Source of the DNA: an uncultured Lachnospiraceae bacterium | GTDB taxonomy: Bacteria; Bacillota; Clostridia; Lachnospirales; Lachnospiraceae | Reading direction: 5' to 3' | NCBI GenBank assembly: GCA_948473115.1 | Contig: CAOKWI010000022.1 | Location: 1 to 56,834, forward strand | DNA: 56,834 nt | Part shown: one piece after another, positions 8,324-17,207 of the stretch | Layout: every line of letters begins with the position of its first letter | Numbering within the stretch: position 1 is the stretch's first letter | Notes under the pieces: model-generated | What the model was told of the DNA's origin: nothing | The model's input: the letters and a program-made list of their open reading frames with translations, nothing else | Databases searched by the model: none | Translations under genes and position numbers: made by a program

Positions 8324-8329
8324 TATACT
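8302..8329 (+). promoter_or_regulatory. Sigma-A-type promoter for transaldolase
   Basis: TTGCAG (8302-8307), 16-bp spacer, TATACT (8324-8329). It overlaps the end of the kinase gene. The leader then contains a small hairpin GTACGTGC...GCACAGTAC. Confidence 0.7.
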
Positions 8330-8392
8330 TAAGAAAGAAGGTACGTGCACGGGCACAGTACGACAAAATACATAGAAAAGGAGATTTTAGGT

Positions 8393-9046
8393 ATGCGTTT
8401 TTTCATTGATACCGCTAAGGTAGAGGACATCAGGAAGGCAAATGATATGGGTGTGATCTGTGGTGTTACCACCAATCCTTCCCTGATTGCAAAAGAAGGC
8501 AGAGTGTTTGAGGAAGTGATCGCGGAGATCGCCTCCATTGTGGACGGACCCATCAGTGGCGAGGTAAAAGCTACTACCGTGGATGCGGAAGGGATGATCG
8601 AAGAGGGAAGAGCGATTGCCAAGATCCATCCCAACATGGTAGTCAAGATCCCTATGACTGCAGAGGGACTGAAAGCCTGCAAAGTATTGAGCTCCGAAGG
8701 AGTTAAGACGAATGTGACCCTGGTCTTCACGGCAAACCAGGCACTGCTGGCAGCGCGGGCCGGCGCAACTTATGTATCTCCTTTTCTCGGACGTCTGGAT
8801 GATATCAGCCAGAGAGGCGTGGATCTGATCCGTGAGATTTCCGACATCTTTGCGATGACTGATCTGGAAACTCAGATTATCTGTGCAAGTGTCCGCAATC
8901 CTGTGCATGTGACAGACTGTGCGCTGGCAGGAGCTGACATTGCCACTGTTCCCTATTCCGTGATTGAGCAGATGGTAAAGCATCCCCTGACAGATGCAGG
9001 AATCGCCAAGTTCCAGGCGGATTACAAGGCAGTGTTTGGAGAGTAA
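8393..9046 (+). CDS. tal: Transaldolase / fructose-6-phosphate aldolase family (TalC type)
   Basis: Short transaldolase of 217 aa, a class I Schiff-base TIM barrel. The N-terminus [26 protein letters not shown], and the Schiff-base lysine in MVVKIPMT at residue 85 are typical; FSANQA-like [15 protein letters not shown] and SPFLGRLDD follow. It acts in the non-oxidative pentose phosphate pathway or as a fructose-6-phosphate aldolase; sequence alone does not separate the two. The ATG at 8393 follows AAAGGAG. It has its own promoter and a strong terminator, so it is probably monocistronic. Confidence 0.93.
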   Translation: MRFFIDTAKVEDIRKANDMGVICGVTTNPSLIAKEGRVFEEVIAEIASIVDGPISGEVKATTVDAEGMIEEGRAIAKIHPNMVVKIPMTAEGLKACKVLSSEGVKTNVTLVFTANQALLAARAGATYVSPFLGRLDDISQRGVDLIREISDIFAMTDLETQIICASVRNPVHVTDCALAGADIATVPYSVIEQMVKHPLTDAGIAKFQADYKAVFGE

Positions 9047-9082
9047 CCATTTTTTGTGAGAGATATAGCCAGAACTTTGGTA

Positions 9083-9137
9083 AACATAAAAATCCCCGGC
9101 ATCATGTCATTGCCATATGAGCCGGGAATTTTTATGT
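9083..9137. terminator. Bidirectional terminator between tal and the Rpn-like gene
   Basis: AACATAAAAATCCCCGGC (9083-9100) pairs with GCCGGGAATTTTTATGTT (9120-9137). The A/T-rich outer stem supplies a U-run in both directions, serving both converging genes. Confidence 0.85.
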
Positions 9138-9145
9138 TCTTGTAA

Positions 9146-10063
9146 TTATTCTTTTTGCTTTATGAATTCAAGTTCAGCTTTGAGGGCGGCGATCTGAGCG
9201 TCTTTTTCGGAAACGGCATCCTGCATGTCGGCGATCTGAGCATCCTTCTCGGAAACGGCATCCTGCATGTCAGCAATCCGTGTCTCTAAGTCATTGATTT
9301 TCTCATGCTGTTTTGCAATACGGCATTCCCGACGGTAATAATCTTCGCGCGCTTCACACTGCAGCCTTATTTTTTCCTCCTGGCTCAGCTGGTAAATGGT
9401 ATTGGAAGCTTCTTTAATGGTATCATCCTTTTGAGCAAGCATTTTAATCTCCTCCCAGGTGGTAGACTTAAAAAGGGAAGCCCAATAATCGATATGGTAC
9501 GCTTTATCTTCCCCGGTTGCAAGATCTGTACGAGTTAAGTCTAACACAGAGAGCCGTAGTTTGTCACTATATAGCATATGATTTTTTACGTTGAGGAATC
9601 CATAGGTAGCATAAAACTCCGGACATTCCGGAAACAGGGTAAAATTAAGCAGGCCGATCTGTATGGAAGGCTTGATTTCGCAATATTCCTGTCCTCGTTC
9701 CAGATTGTCAAAAGAGCGGCAGAGATAGCATAGTGACCGTTCCACCCAGTTATATTCATTAATGACCTGCATCTCCAGGTTAATGTAGGTATCATCGTTC
9801 ATTAAGACCCTGACGTCAAGGAAGAATGTCTTGTTGTCAATGGTCTGGCCCAGCTCAATGGGATTTGTGATGGTTACGGTCTGCACCTGGCTGTCGCTCA
9901 GATGAAGCAGGGAGCAGATCAGGCCTTTTAGTACCCTATTATTCCGCTGCAAAAGAGCCCTGAACAGATAATCGTTATGCATGGGAATAGTGACAGGTCC
10001 GGTGGCGGAATCAAGCGTTACGAAAGTAGTGTCGGCAGTGATGGTTGTGCTTGTGTCTAGCAT
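9146..10063 (-). CDS. Rpn-family / PD-(D/E)XK nuclease-type protein (transposase_31-like)
   Basis: A 305-aa protein of the Rpn recombination-promoting nuclease / PD-(D/E)XK transposase-like group. N-terminal NDYLFRALLQRNNRVLKGL, then a nuclease core with KTFFLDVRVLMNDDTYINLEMQV (the D...ExQ pattern of the PD-(D/E)XK fold), then the QIGLLNFTLFPE segment. The C-terminus is a coiled coil with two perfect copies of ADMQDAVSEKDAQI encoded by a 42-bp tandem repeat (9189-9272). The ATG at 10063 follows AAAGGAGGAG; longer readings upstream lack a ribosome binding site. Such genes are usually multicopy and mobile-like. No inverted repeats bound this one. Confidence 0.8.
   Translation of the reverse strand: MLDTSTTITADTTFVTLDSATGPVTIPMHNDYLFRALLQRNNRVLKGLICSLLHLSDSQVQTVTITNPIELGQTIDNKTFFLDVRVLMNDDTYINLEMQVINEYNWVERSLCYLCRSFDNLERGQEYCEIKPSIQIGLLNFTLFPECPEFYATYGFLNVKNHMLYSDKLRLSVLDLTRTDLATGEDKAYHIDYWASLFKSTTWEEIKMLAQKDDTIKEASNTIYQLSQEEKIRLQCEAREDYYRRECRIAKQHEKINDLETRIADMQDAVSEKDAQIADMQDAVSEKDAQIAALKAELEFIKQKE
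9189..9272 (-). repeat. 42-bp tandem repeat inside the Rpn-like gene
   Basis: Two near-identical 42-bp units (9189-9230, 9231-9272) encode a 14-residue coiled-coil repeat. The unit keeps the frame, so copy number can change without breaking the gene. Confidence 0.9.
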
Positions 10064-10569
10064 TTTTCTCCTCCTTTGTAAATGCGCGTTGTGCTTTTTA
10101 CCGTTGATTGTCCGGAAAATTGTTTTAGCAGCCATAAGTGTACACAATATTGTGCGATAAAGCGCATAAAAACAAAGTGTAGCCGGAAAACAGTATGGTA
10201 TGCAGTTAACTGGTACAGGGTATAGCTGGCGAATCGCCAAACAGATGTAAAGTCATCAATTATCATTTTTACGGTATGGATGACTTGATCTGGTGACAGA
10301 ATATCACTGATAAGTGAAAAAGTCAATAACATAAAAGCACCAATAATATAAAATGTGATAGAAAAAGCATTGCATAAAGACGTAAACATAAAGACGATCA
10401 CATCAAGGCGAGAAAAGGAGGAACAAAAGTGAAAACATAAAGGAAGGAAATTGTAAAAAGTATAGAAGAAATATAAACATAACAGGCTGAAAATTAAATT
10501 TCCAGCCTGCTTATTTCGTGTTATAATCAATTTCAGAAGGATTTCAAAATCGATGGGAGGAGTACACAG
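10064..10569. other. Noncoding interval between divergent genes
   Basis: A/T-rich, with no believable gene on either strand. It holds the ribosome binding site of the minus-strand gene at its left edge, a hairpin CAGGCTGAAAATTA / AAATTTCCAGCCTG (10483-10510), and a possible promoter for the nitroreductase (TTTCCA 10499-10504, 17 bp, TATAAT 10522-10527). Confidence 0.6.
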
Positions 10570-11148
10570 ATGGATCATTTCATGGAGCTGCTGGAAACCA
10601 GGCGTACCTATCGCCGCTTTGAACAGAGGGAGATTTCCCAGGACATCATAGATGATATTCTGACGGCGGCAAGACTGGCTTCCAGCGCCGCAAACAGACA
10701 ACCGCTGACTTATATTGTGATAAAAGAGCCGGATAAGGTGGCGGAGGTATTTGCCCACACGAAATGGGCGGGAGCGCTGCCGCCGGAGCAGGGACAGCCA
10801 AAGGAGGAGGAGAGACCGGTTCTGTTCATCGCCGTGGTGGAAAATCTTGCGATCAATCCTGACTGCGATACGGACGCAGGGCTCGCCATTGGCAATATGA
10901 CGCTGGCTGCCTGGAACAGGGGTGTGGGCAGCTGTATTATCGGTGCCTGCAATAAGCCTGCGCTGGCGGAGATGTTCGGACTGACACAGTCCCAGTCGCT
11001 TCATACAGTGGTTGCCTTTGGATATCCATCCCATGCGAGTCGTGTCGTGGATATGGAGGATCCGACGCAGTTTAAATATTATCTGGATGAGAAGAGGGAT
11101 TACTGCGTTCCAAAGCGTAGATTGTCGGATGTTGTGCGGTATCTGTAG
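10570..11148 (+). CDS. Nitroreductase-family FMN oxidoreductase
   Basis: A 192-aa flavoprotein of the nitroreductase superfamily. The N-terminus ETRRTYRRFEQREIS and the following ILTAARLASSAANRQPLTYIVI form the FMN phosphate and ring site. The mid-protein DAGLAIGNMTLAAWNRGVGSC segment is the usual dimer and flavin region, ending in a VVAFGYPSHA motif. The substrate cannot be inferred; family members reduce quinones, nitro compounds or enoates with NAD(P)H. The start has GGGAGG 9 bp upstream. It lies divergent from the Rpn-like gene. Confidence 0.9.
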   Translation: MDHFMELLETRRTYRRFEQREISQDIIDDILTAARLASSAANRQPLTYIVIKEPDKVAEVFAHTKWAGALPPEQGQPKEEERPVLFIAVVENLAINPDCDTDAGLAIGNMTLAAWNRGVGSCIIGACNKPALAEMFGLTQSQSLHTVVAFGYPSHASRVVDMEDPTQFKYYLDEKRDYCVPKRRLSDVVRYL

Positions 11149-11289
11149 CGCAGGAATACAGCAGTCCTGGGAGGTGACGGCCAGACCTATTGCCTTACTC
11201 ATGCTAACAGCTTAAGCAGCAAGATGAGTAATTCCTTACTGGCTGTAAGGGGTATTAACCATAAATATATTGTAGTAGGGAGGTACAAA

Positions 11290-13752
11290 ATGAAAATACA
11301 ATTGAGACTGGAACATATTGAGGACACGCAGCTTGGCGTACGGTGGCAGGCCGAGGACGGTGAAGGCTGTACATACAGGCTCTACTGGTCGGACCGCTGC
11401 AGCGATACCATGGAATATAAGTGTATCTATGAGGGAACGGATACCTGCTATACTTTAAGGAAAGCGACACATATTCCTTACTATTTAAAAGTGGAAGCAT
11501 GGCGCGGCGGAAAAAAGCAGGGAACGAGCGAACTGCTGAAGACCCCTGTTAAGAAGGTCTTCCATGAACAGCTTGAGAAGCTGAACAGGGGATTGATCGC
11601 CATGACTGCAAAGGAAGGCGTATTTCTGGCCTGGAGAATGTTTCTGGATGAGGCTACAGGATATACGGAGACCGGCATGAGCGGAACCGACTATATGGTG
11701 TATAAGAACGGTGAAAGGCTTGCGCTGGTGACGGACAGCACCAATTATCTGGACAGGGAGGGGACACTGCAGGATACCTATGCCGTGGCGGCCGTACATG
11801 CCAACGGAGAAGAGCCGCCCTGCCAGGAAGTACCTGTCAACCCAAACGAATACATGGAGATTCCCATGCAGATCCCGGAGGGAGGCGTCACGCCTGCGGG
11901 AGAAGCCTACACCTACAGCGCAAATGATATGAGCGTGGGAGATGTGGACGGCGACGGGGAGTACGAATTTTTTGTAAAATGGGATCCCTCCAATGCCCAT
12001 GATGTGTCCCACAGGGGTTATACAGGGAAATGCTTTATTGACTGTTATAAGCTCTCCGGAAGGCTTCTGTGGCGTCTTGACATGGGGGTCAATATCCGGG
12101 CGGGCGCCCATTATACTCAGTTCATGGTCTATGATTTCGACGGGGACGGAAAGGCGGAGATGTCTGTGAAGACGGCTCCCGGCACCTGTATGACCATCTA
12201 CAATGAGGACGGGACGGTAAAAGCCAGGAAATATGTTACCCTGCCGGATGAGGATGCGGCGAAGGGTGTCACACAGGAAGACAATTACGTATGTTGCGGG
12301 GAGGACTATTATCGCCATATCGTCAGACTGTTCCAAAGCTGGCAGGATCAGGAGGAGGTAAAGAGCGGACAGTGGCCCGCCACACTGGAGGAATGCTTTT
12401 CCACAGAAGATGCTCCCATGGCAAAGCTGTATGAATATCCTTTGTCACAGCAGGACGCGGAGGCTCTTGCGGATTATTTTATTGACGTGTACGCGCCTTC
12501 CAGAAGCGGCAAAAACGAACTCCGTAAATTTGAGGGATTCATTTATGAGGGGCCGGAATATTTGACCATGTTCGGCGGAGACGGAACGGAGCTGGAGACG
12601 ATCCGGTTTCCCCATCCCAGAGAGGACGATGGCCTCAGGTGGGGTGACTATGCCATGAGGCGTATCGAACCCTGCAACAGGGTTGACAGATTCCTGTCCG
12701 GTGTGGCATATCTGGACGGGGAGAGACCGTATCTGATCATCTGCCGCGGTTATTACACCAGGACGACCATTGTGGCATATGACTTTTTCGAGGGAAAGCA
12801 CAGGGTCCGCTTTGATATTGACAGCGGCTATGTGCCTATGGACAATCCTTTCTGCTCCGGCCCTCATGAAGCCATGGGAACGGATCCTGTCTACGGCTGT
12901 CTGGCAGGACAGGGGGATCACAGCCTTTCCACGGCGGATGTGGACGGCGATGGATGCCAGGAGATTATTTATGGGGCCGCGGTCATTGACCACGACGGAA
13001 GCGTGCTCTATTCTTCCCGGGGAAAGCTCCCTGACGGGCGGGACGCCAAGCTTGGCCACGGAGACGCCATGCATGTGGCGGTTATCGACCCTGACAGACC
13101 GGGTTTTCAGATATTTAACGTGTTTGAGGGAGCGAAGGCTGCGCCCTACGGGTGGGCTCTGCGTGACGCGGAGACGGGAGAGGTTTTCTTCGGCGAGTAT
13201 GCGGAAACGGATCTGGGCCGCTGTATGATCGGCGACGTCAATCCCCATGTCAGAGGATTGTGCGTCTGGGTAAAGGAAATGTACGACTGTAAAGGAAATA
13301 AACTGCCTGACAAGGTGCTGGGAACGAATCAGAGCATTCGATTTGCGGCGGATCTCAGCACACAGGTGATGGATGGCGTGGATTATATCCACGGAAAGCA
13401 CACCGGCATTGTAAATGACAATACTCACGGTATTTTGCTGAAGCCGGAGGGAACGCTGACCAATAACGGCACCAAGGGGAATCCCTGTCTGATAGCGGAT
13501 ATTTTCGGGGATTTCAGGGAGGAGCTTCTGCTGCGCACGGAGGACAGCAGCGCCATCCGTATTTATACCAGCCTGGAGATCACGCATCACAAGCTGTTTA
13601 CCCTGATGCATGACACCATGTACCGCACGGGCATTGCATGGCAGAATAACTGCTATAACCAGCCCTGCTATACAAAATTCTACTACGCCGGCGATATGGA
13701 TTTCTCGCAGGTGCTGCCCTGGCTCAATGCGGAGAAGGCAGAAACAAATTGA
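11290..13752 (+). CDS. Rhamnogalacturonan lyase, polysaccharide lyase family 11
   Basis: An 820-aa PL11 enzyme that cleaves the rhamnose-galacturonate backbone of pectin by beta-elimination. Family hallmarks are strong: NDMSVGDVDGDGEYEFFVKW, then RAGAHYTQFMVYDFDGDG, plus further DVDGDG-type calcium-binding turns along an eight-bladed propeller. The ATG at 11290 follows GGGAGG; the longer frame from 11224 has no ribosome binding site. The N-terminal ~120 residues (MKIQLRLEHIEDTQLGVRW) look like an Fn3-type domain. There is no signal peptide, so it should act in the cytoplasm on imported oligosaccharides. No transporter or other pectin gene is adjacent. Confidence 0.93.
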   Translation: MKIQLRLEHIEDTQLGVRWQAEDGEGCTYRLYWSDRCSDTMEYKCIYEGTDTCYTLRKATHIPYYLKVEAWRGGKKQGTSELLKTPVKKVFHEQLEKLNRGLIAMTAKEGVFLAWRMFLDEATGYTETGMSGTDYMVYKNGERLALVTDSTNYLDREGTLQDTYAVAAVHANGEEPPCQEVPVNPNEYMEIPMQIPEGGVTPAGEAYTYSANDMSVGDVDGDGEYEFFVKWDPSNAHDVSHRGYTGKCFIDCYKLSGRLLWRLDMGVNIRAGAHYTQFMVYDFDGDGKAEMSVKTAPGTCMTIYNEDGTVKARKYVTLPDEDAAKGVTQEDNYVCCGEDYYRHIVRLFQSWQDQEEVKSGQWPATLEECFSTEDAPMAKLYEYPLSQQDAEALADYFIDVYAPSRSGKNELRKFEGFIYEGPEYLTMFGGDGTELETIRFPHPREDDGLRWGDYAMRRIEPCNRVDRFLSGVAYLDGERPYLIICRGYYTRTTIVAYDFFEGKHRVRFDIDSGYVPMDNPFCSGPHEAMGTDPVYGCLAGQGDHSLSTADVDGDGCQEIIYGAAVIDHDGSVLYSSRGKLPDGRDAKLGHGDAMHVAVIDPDRPGFQIFNVFEGAKAAPYGWALRDAETGEVFFGEYAETDLGRCMIGDVNPHVRGLCVWVKEMYDCKGNKLPDKVLGTNQSIRFAADLSTQVMDGVDYIHGKHTGIVNDNTHGILLKPEGTLTNNGTKGNPCLIADIFGDFREELLLRTEDSSAIRIYTSLEITHHKLFTLMHDTMYRTGIAWQNNCYNQPCYTKFYYAGDMDFSQVLPWLNAEKAETN

Positions 13753-13993
13753 AACTTTAAAATACAATAAAACAAGATGGTCTATAACGGTTTAAAAAAG
13801 TATTGACAGAAGCAGGATGATATGTTAACTTATGAATAACATATCGGGAAAAGAAGTATCATGGTTCTGTTTTATGCTTTGGGCATTTCGCTCACTTATC
13901 CCCTTGTGTAATAACTGAAGACGCGGGGATGGGGCAGAGGGATTCCTATACATAGTCTCTTTCACGTGTTATATGAAAGGAGTGTATACTATT

Positions 13994-14326
13994 ATGGCAT
14001 TGACAAAGGAAGATTTACGGGAAATTTCTAATCTGTTGGATGTAAAATTACAGCCTATTGACCATCGACTTGGAAACGTGGAGAACCGGCTTGAAAATGT
14101 GGAGAACCGGCTTGAAAATGTGGAGAACCGGCTTGGGAAAGTGGAGAATCGGCTTGGGAACGTGGAGAACCGGCTCGAAAGGCTGAGGTCAGAGGTATCA
14201 GCCGTAAAAGGTGACCTCATAAAGCTGGAGCGGAGAATATCTGATGCATATCAGCTGGCGCTTGATGCCTGGGGAATAGGTACGGAGAACAGATCCTGGC
14301 TGGAGCATGGTAAGCTTCACGCGTAA
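13994..14326 (+). CDS. Small heptad-repeat coiled-coil protein
   Basis: A 110-aa hydrophilic protein with a central coiled coil made of five heptads of the type VENRLEN, encoded by 21-bp tandem units (14078-14182). It starts MALTKEDLREISNLLDVKLQPIDHRL and ends with SDAYQLALDAWG. The ATG at 13994 is preferred because AAAGGAG lies 11 bp upstream; the ATG at 13973 lies before that site. Similar short proteins with a heptad core occur widely in Lachnospiraceae with no known function. The gene is flanked by noncoding DNA with no partner. Confidence 0.75.
   Translation: MALTKEDLREISNLLDVKLQPIDHRLGNVENRLENVENRLENVENRLGKVENRLGNVENRLERLRSEVSAVKGDLIKLERRISDAYQLALDAWGIGTENRSWLEHGKLHA
14078..14182 (+). 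repeat. 21-bp tandem repeat (five units) in a coiled-coil gene
   Basis: Five units of GTGGAGAACCGGCTTGAAAAT with minor variation, one per protein heptad. The first two are identical, indicating recent expansion or homogenisation. Confidence 0.9.
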
Positions 14327-14354
14327 TTCCTCCTGCATATACTGTAAAAAGCAG

Positions 14355-14383
14355 TTGCTTTTTTTTCGATCCTCTATTATAAT
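14355..14383 (+). promoter_or_regulatory. Promoter of nrdDG
   Basis: TTGCTT (14355-14360), 17-bp spacer, TATAAT (14378-14383). It lies directly upstream of two NrdR-like boxes. Confidence 0.65.
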
Positions 14384-14389
14384 ACAAAT

Positions 14390-14431
14390 ACAAGATATAG
14401 ATGCGGACATATATAATAGCACAAAATATAG
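14390..14431 (+). promoter_or_regulatory. Two NrdR-like boxes
   Basis: ACAAGATATAG (14390-14400) and ACAAAATATAG (14421-14431) start 31 bp apart, three helical turns, as NrdR box pairs do. Both fit the core of the NrdR consensus (ACA-x-ATATAG-like). They sit at and just downstream of the expected transcription start, a position for repression by the ATP/dATP-sensing regulator NrdR. No nrdR gene is in the window. Confidence 0.6.
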
Positions 14432-14512
14432 GCGAGATCGTATCCGTAACAGCTTGCGGCGCGGTCTCGTCCTCTTTGTACCAAAAGAAATGGCAGACAG
14501 GAGTGTGTTTTG

Positions 14513-16639
14513 ATGAAGATTCAGAAGAGAGATGGCAGGATCGTGCCCTACGGGGAGGAAAAGATTATCGAGGCGATCCGCAAGGCAAATCATGAGGTGG
14601 AGGAAAACGACAGGGCGGACGACATATTGGTAGATGAAATCCTGACAGCGGTCCAGGCGGAGGGCAGGGAAATGCAGACGGTGGAGCATGTCCAGGATAT
14701 CATCGAGCAGCATCTGGTGGAGCACAATAAATATGCCCTTGCCAAGAAGTATATCGTCTATCGCTACCAGAGGAGCCTGCTGCGCAAATCCAATACCACG
14801 GATGAATCCATTCTGAAGCTGATCCGCAACGAAAATAAGGAGCTTGCGGAGGAGAACTCCAACAAAAATACAAGGCTTGCCTCCACACAGCGCGACTATA
14901 TTGCCGGAGAGGTATCCCGGGATGTGACCAGGCGGCTGCTCCTCCCGGAGCATATTGCCCTGGCTCATGAAAACGGCGTGCTCCATTTCCATGACGCGGA
15001 TTACTTTATCCAGCCTATTTTCAACTGTTGCCTGATTAACATTCAGGATATGCTGGACAACGGGACTTCCATCAACGGCAAAATGATTGAATCGCCCAAA
15101 AGCTTCCAGGTGGCCTGCACCGTCACCACCCAGATCATTGCGGCGGTGGCCAGCAACCAGTACGGCGGCCAGTCCGTGAATATCAGGCATCTGGGGAAAT
15201 ATCTGCGCAGGAGCAGGGAGAAGTTTGAAAGGCAGCTCAGGGACGAATTGGGGGATTCCATGGATGAGGTTACGCGGAACAGGATTGTGGAGATCCGCCT
15301 GCGGGATGAACTGCGGTCAGGAGTCCAGACCATCCAGTACCAGATCAACACACTGATGACCACCAATGGCCAGTCTCCTTTTGTGACGCTGTTTCTGCAT
15401 ATTGATGAGAATGACGAATATGTTGAGGAGACGGTGCAGATCATTGAAGAGATCCTGCGGCAGCGGCTTCAGGGAACGAAAAACGAGCAGGGAGTCTATG
15501 TGACGCCGGCGTTTCCCAAGCTGATCTATGTGCTGGACGAAAATAACTGCTTAAAGGGTGGAAAGTACGATTATGTTACCAGGTTGGCGGCAAGGTGTTC
15601 CGCGAAAAGGATGTATCCCGATTACATTTCCGCGAAGAAAATGAGGGAGAATTACGAGGGAAATGTCTTTTCCTGCATGGGATGCCGGTCTTTCCTGGCT
15701 CCCTGGAAGGACGGACAGGGCAATTATCAATTCGAGGGCCGCTTTAACCAGGGCGTGGTCAGCCTGAATCTGCCCCAGATCGGTATCCTTGCCAAAGGTG
15801 ACGAGGAGGTGTTCTGGAAGCTGATGGACGAGAGGCTGGAGCTGTGCTATGAGGCACTGATGTGCCGTCATAAGGCGCTTTTGGGTGTGCTTTCTGATGT
15901 CAGCCCGATCCACTGGCAGTATGGGGCCATCGCCAGACTGAAAAAGGGAGAGGCCATTGACAAACTGTTGTACGGCGGATATTCCAGCATCTCCCTGGGA
16001 TACATCGGACTGTATGAAACCACTTACCTGATGAAGGGATGCAGTCACACGGAGGACAGGGGCAGGGAGTTTGCCATGCGCGTCATGGACCGCATGAATG
16101 AGGCGGTGCAGAGATGGAAAGAGGAGACCAACATCGGCTTCGCACTGTACGGGACACCGGCGGAGACACTGTGCTACCGCTTTGCCAGGATAGACAGGGA
16201 AAAGTTCGGCGATATTCCCAATGTGACGGACAAGGGCTATTATACCAACTCCTACCATGTGGATGTGCGGGAGCCCATCGATGCTTTTTCCAAGTTTACG
16301 TTTGAGAGCCAGTTTCAGAATAAATCCCTGGGAGGAGCCATTTCCTATGTGGAGATCCCAAATCTCCGAAACAATGTGGAGGCATTGGAGGAACTGATCC
16401 GTTATATATACGACAATATCCAGTATGGCGAGTTCAACACGAAGTCGGATTACTGTCATGTGTGCGGTTATGACGGCGAGATAGAGATCAATGAGGATAT
16501 CGAGTGGGAGTGTCCTCAGTGCCATAATAAGGATCACTCCAAGATGAACGTGACCAGGCGCACCTGCGGTTATCTGGGTGAGAATTTCTGGAATACCGGG
16601 AAGACGAAAGAGATCAAGGCCAGGGTGCTGCATTTATAA
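14513..16639 (+). CDS. nrdD: Anaerobic ribonucleoside-triphosphate reductase, class III
   Basis: Glycyl-radical enzyme reducing ribonucleoside triphosphates to deoxy forms without oxygen (708 aa). Domains: N-terminal ATP-cone (IQKRDGRIVPYGEEKIIEAI) for dATP/ATP control; the catalytic barrel with FSCMGCRSF, Cys388 likely the thiyl cysteine; a C-terminal zinc site Cys648, Cys651, Cys667, Cys670; and the radical loop RRTCGYLG with Gly686. The ATG at 14513 follows CAGGAG; a TTG one codon upstream is less likely. nrdG follows after 20 bp. Expression is likely under NrdR through the upstream boxes. Confidence 0.97.
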   Translation: MKIQKRDGRIVPYGEEKIIEAIRKANHEVEENDRADDILVDEILTAVQAEGREMQTVEHVQDIIEQHLVEHNKYALAKKYIVYRYQRSLLRKSNTTDESILKLIRNENKELAEENSNKNTRLASTQRDYIAGEVSRDVTRRLLLPEHIALAHENGVLHFHDADYFIQPIFNCCLINIQDMLDNGTSINGKMIESPKSFQVACTVTTQIIAAVASNQYGGQSVNIRHLGKYLRRSREKFERQLRDELGDSMDEVTRNRIVEIRLRDELRSGVQTIQYQINTLMTTNGQSPFVTLFLHIDENDEYVEETVQIIEEILRQRLQGTKNEQGVYVTPAFPKLIYVLDENNCLKGGKYDYVTRLAARCSAKRMYPDYISAKKMRENYEGNVFSCMGCRSFLAPWKDGQGNYQFEGRFNQGVVSLNLPQIGILAKGDEEVFWKLMDERLELCYEALMCRHKALLGVLSDVSPIHWQYGAIARLKKGEAIDKLLYGGYSSISLGYIGLYETTYLMKGCSHTEDRGREFAMRVMDRMNEAVQRWKEETNIGFALYGTPAETLCYRFARIDREKFGDIPNVTDKGYYTNSYHVDVREPIDAFSKFTFESQFQNKSLGGAISYVEIPNLRNNVEALEELIRYIYDNIQYGEFNTKSDYCHVCGYDGEIEINEDIEWECPQCHNKDHSKMNVTRRTCGYLGENFWNTGKTKEIKARVLHL

Positions 16640-16659
16640 AAGTGGGAAGGCAGGATATC

Positions 16660-17196
16660 ATGAATTACGCAGCGATCAAAAGGACGGATGTAGCCAATGG
16701 CCCCGGCGTCAGGGTGTCTCTGTTTGTCAGTGGATGTACCCATGCCTGTAAAGGCTGTTTTAACAGTGAAACATGGGATTTTGCCTATGGAAGGGCTTTT
16801 TCGGAAGAGGCCCAGAGGGAGATCATGCAGGCATTGGATCATGACTATATTAAGGGGTTCAGCGTACTGGGCGGGGAACCCATGGAGTCCCAGAACCGTG
16901 GTACGGTACTGGAAATCCTTCAAAAAATCAAAGCGGCCTATCCAGGGAAAAGTATCTGGTGTTACACGGGCTATGATTATGAAAAAGATCTCAAGCGGTG
17001 GATTGCGGAAGGGGACAGGACTGTGGCGGAGCTGCTGGAGCTGATTGATGTGCTGGTGGACGGCGAGTTTGTGGAGGAGAAAAAGGATCTGCGCCTTGCC
17101 TTCCGGGGCTCCGGAAACCAGAGGCTGATTGATATGAAGGCGACGAAAAAGGCAGGACATGTGGTATGCCTGCCAGAGGGGAACGCAATTGGCTAA
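16660..17196 (+). CDS. nrdG: Anaerobic ribonucleotide reductase activating protein
   Basis: Radical SAM activase (178 aa) that generates the glycyl radical on NrdD. The cluster motif is Cys26-x3-Cys30-x2-Cys33 in SGCTHACKGCFN, as expected for NrdG. GGEPM, the SAM-binding motif, follows about 45 residues later. The start chosen is the ATG at 16660 (MNYAAIKRTDVANGPG), as the GTG six codons earlier lacks a site. The gene ends 11 bp from a convergent membrane-protein gene with no terminator between. Confidence 0.96.
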   Translation: MNYAAIKRTDVANGPGVRVSLFVSGCTHACKGCFNSETWDFAYGRAFSEEAQREIMQALDHDYIKGFSVLGGEPMESQNRGTVLEILQKIKAAYPGKSIWCYTGYDYEKDLKRWIAEGDRTVAELLELIDVLVDGEFVEEKKDLRLAFRGSGNQRLIDMKATKKAGHVVCLPEGNAIG

Positions 17197-17207
17197 AAAA
17201 ACAAACC

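Noticed and set aside
12445..13767. 440-codon minus-strand frame
   Set aside because: Entirely antisense to the clear PL11 lyase; no recognisable domain.
14198..16633. Long minus-strand frames opposite nrdD
   Set aside because: Antisense shadows of a strongly conserved gene.
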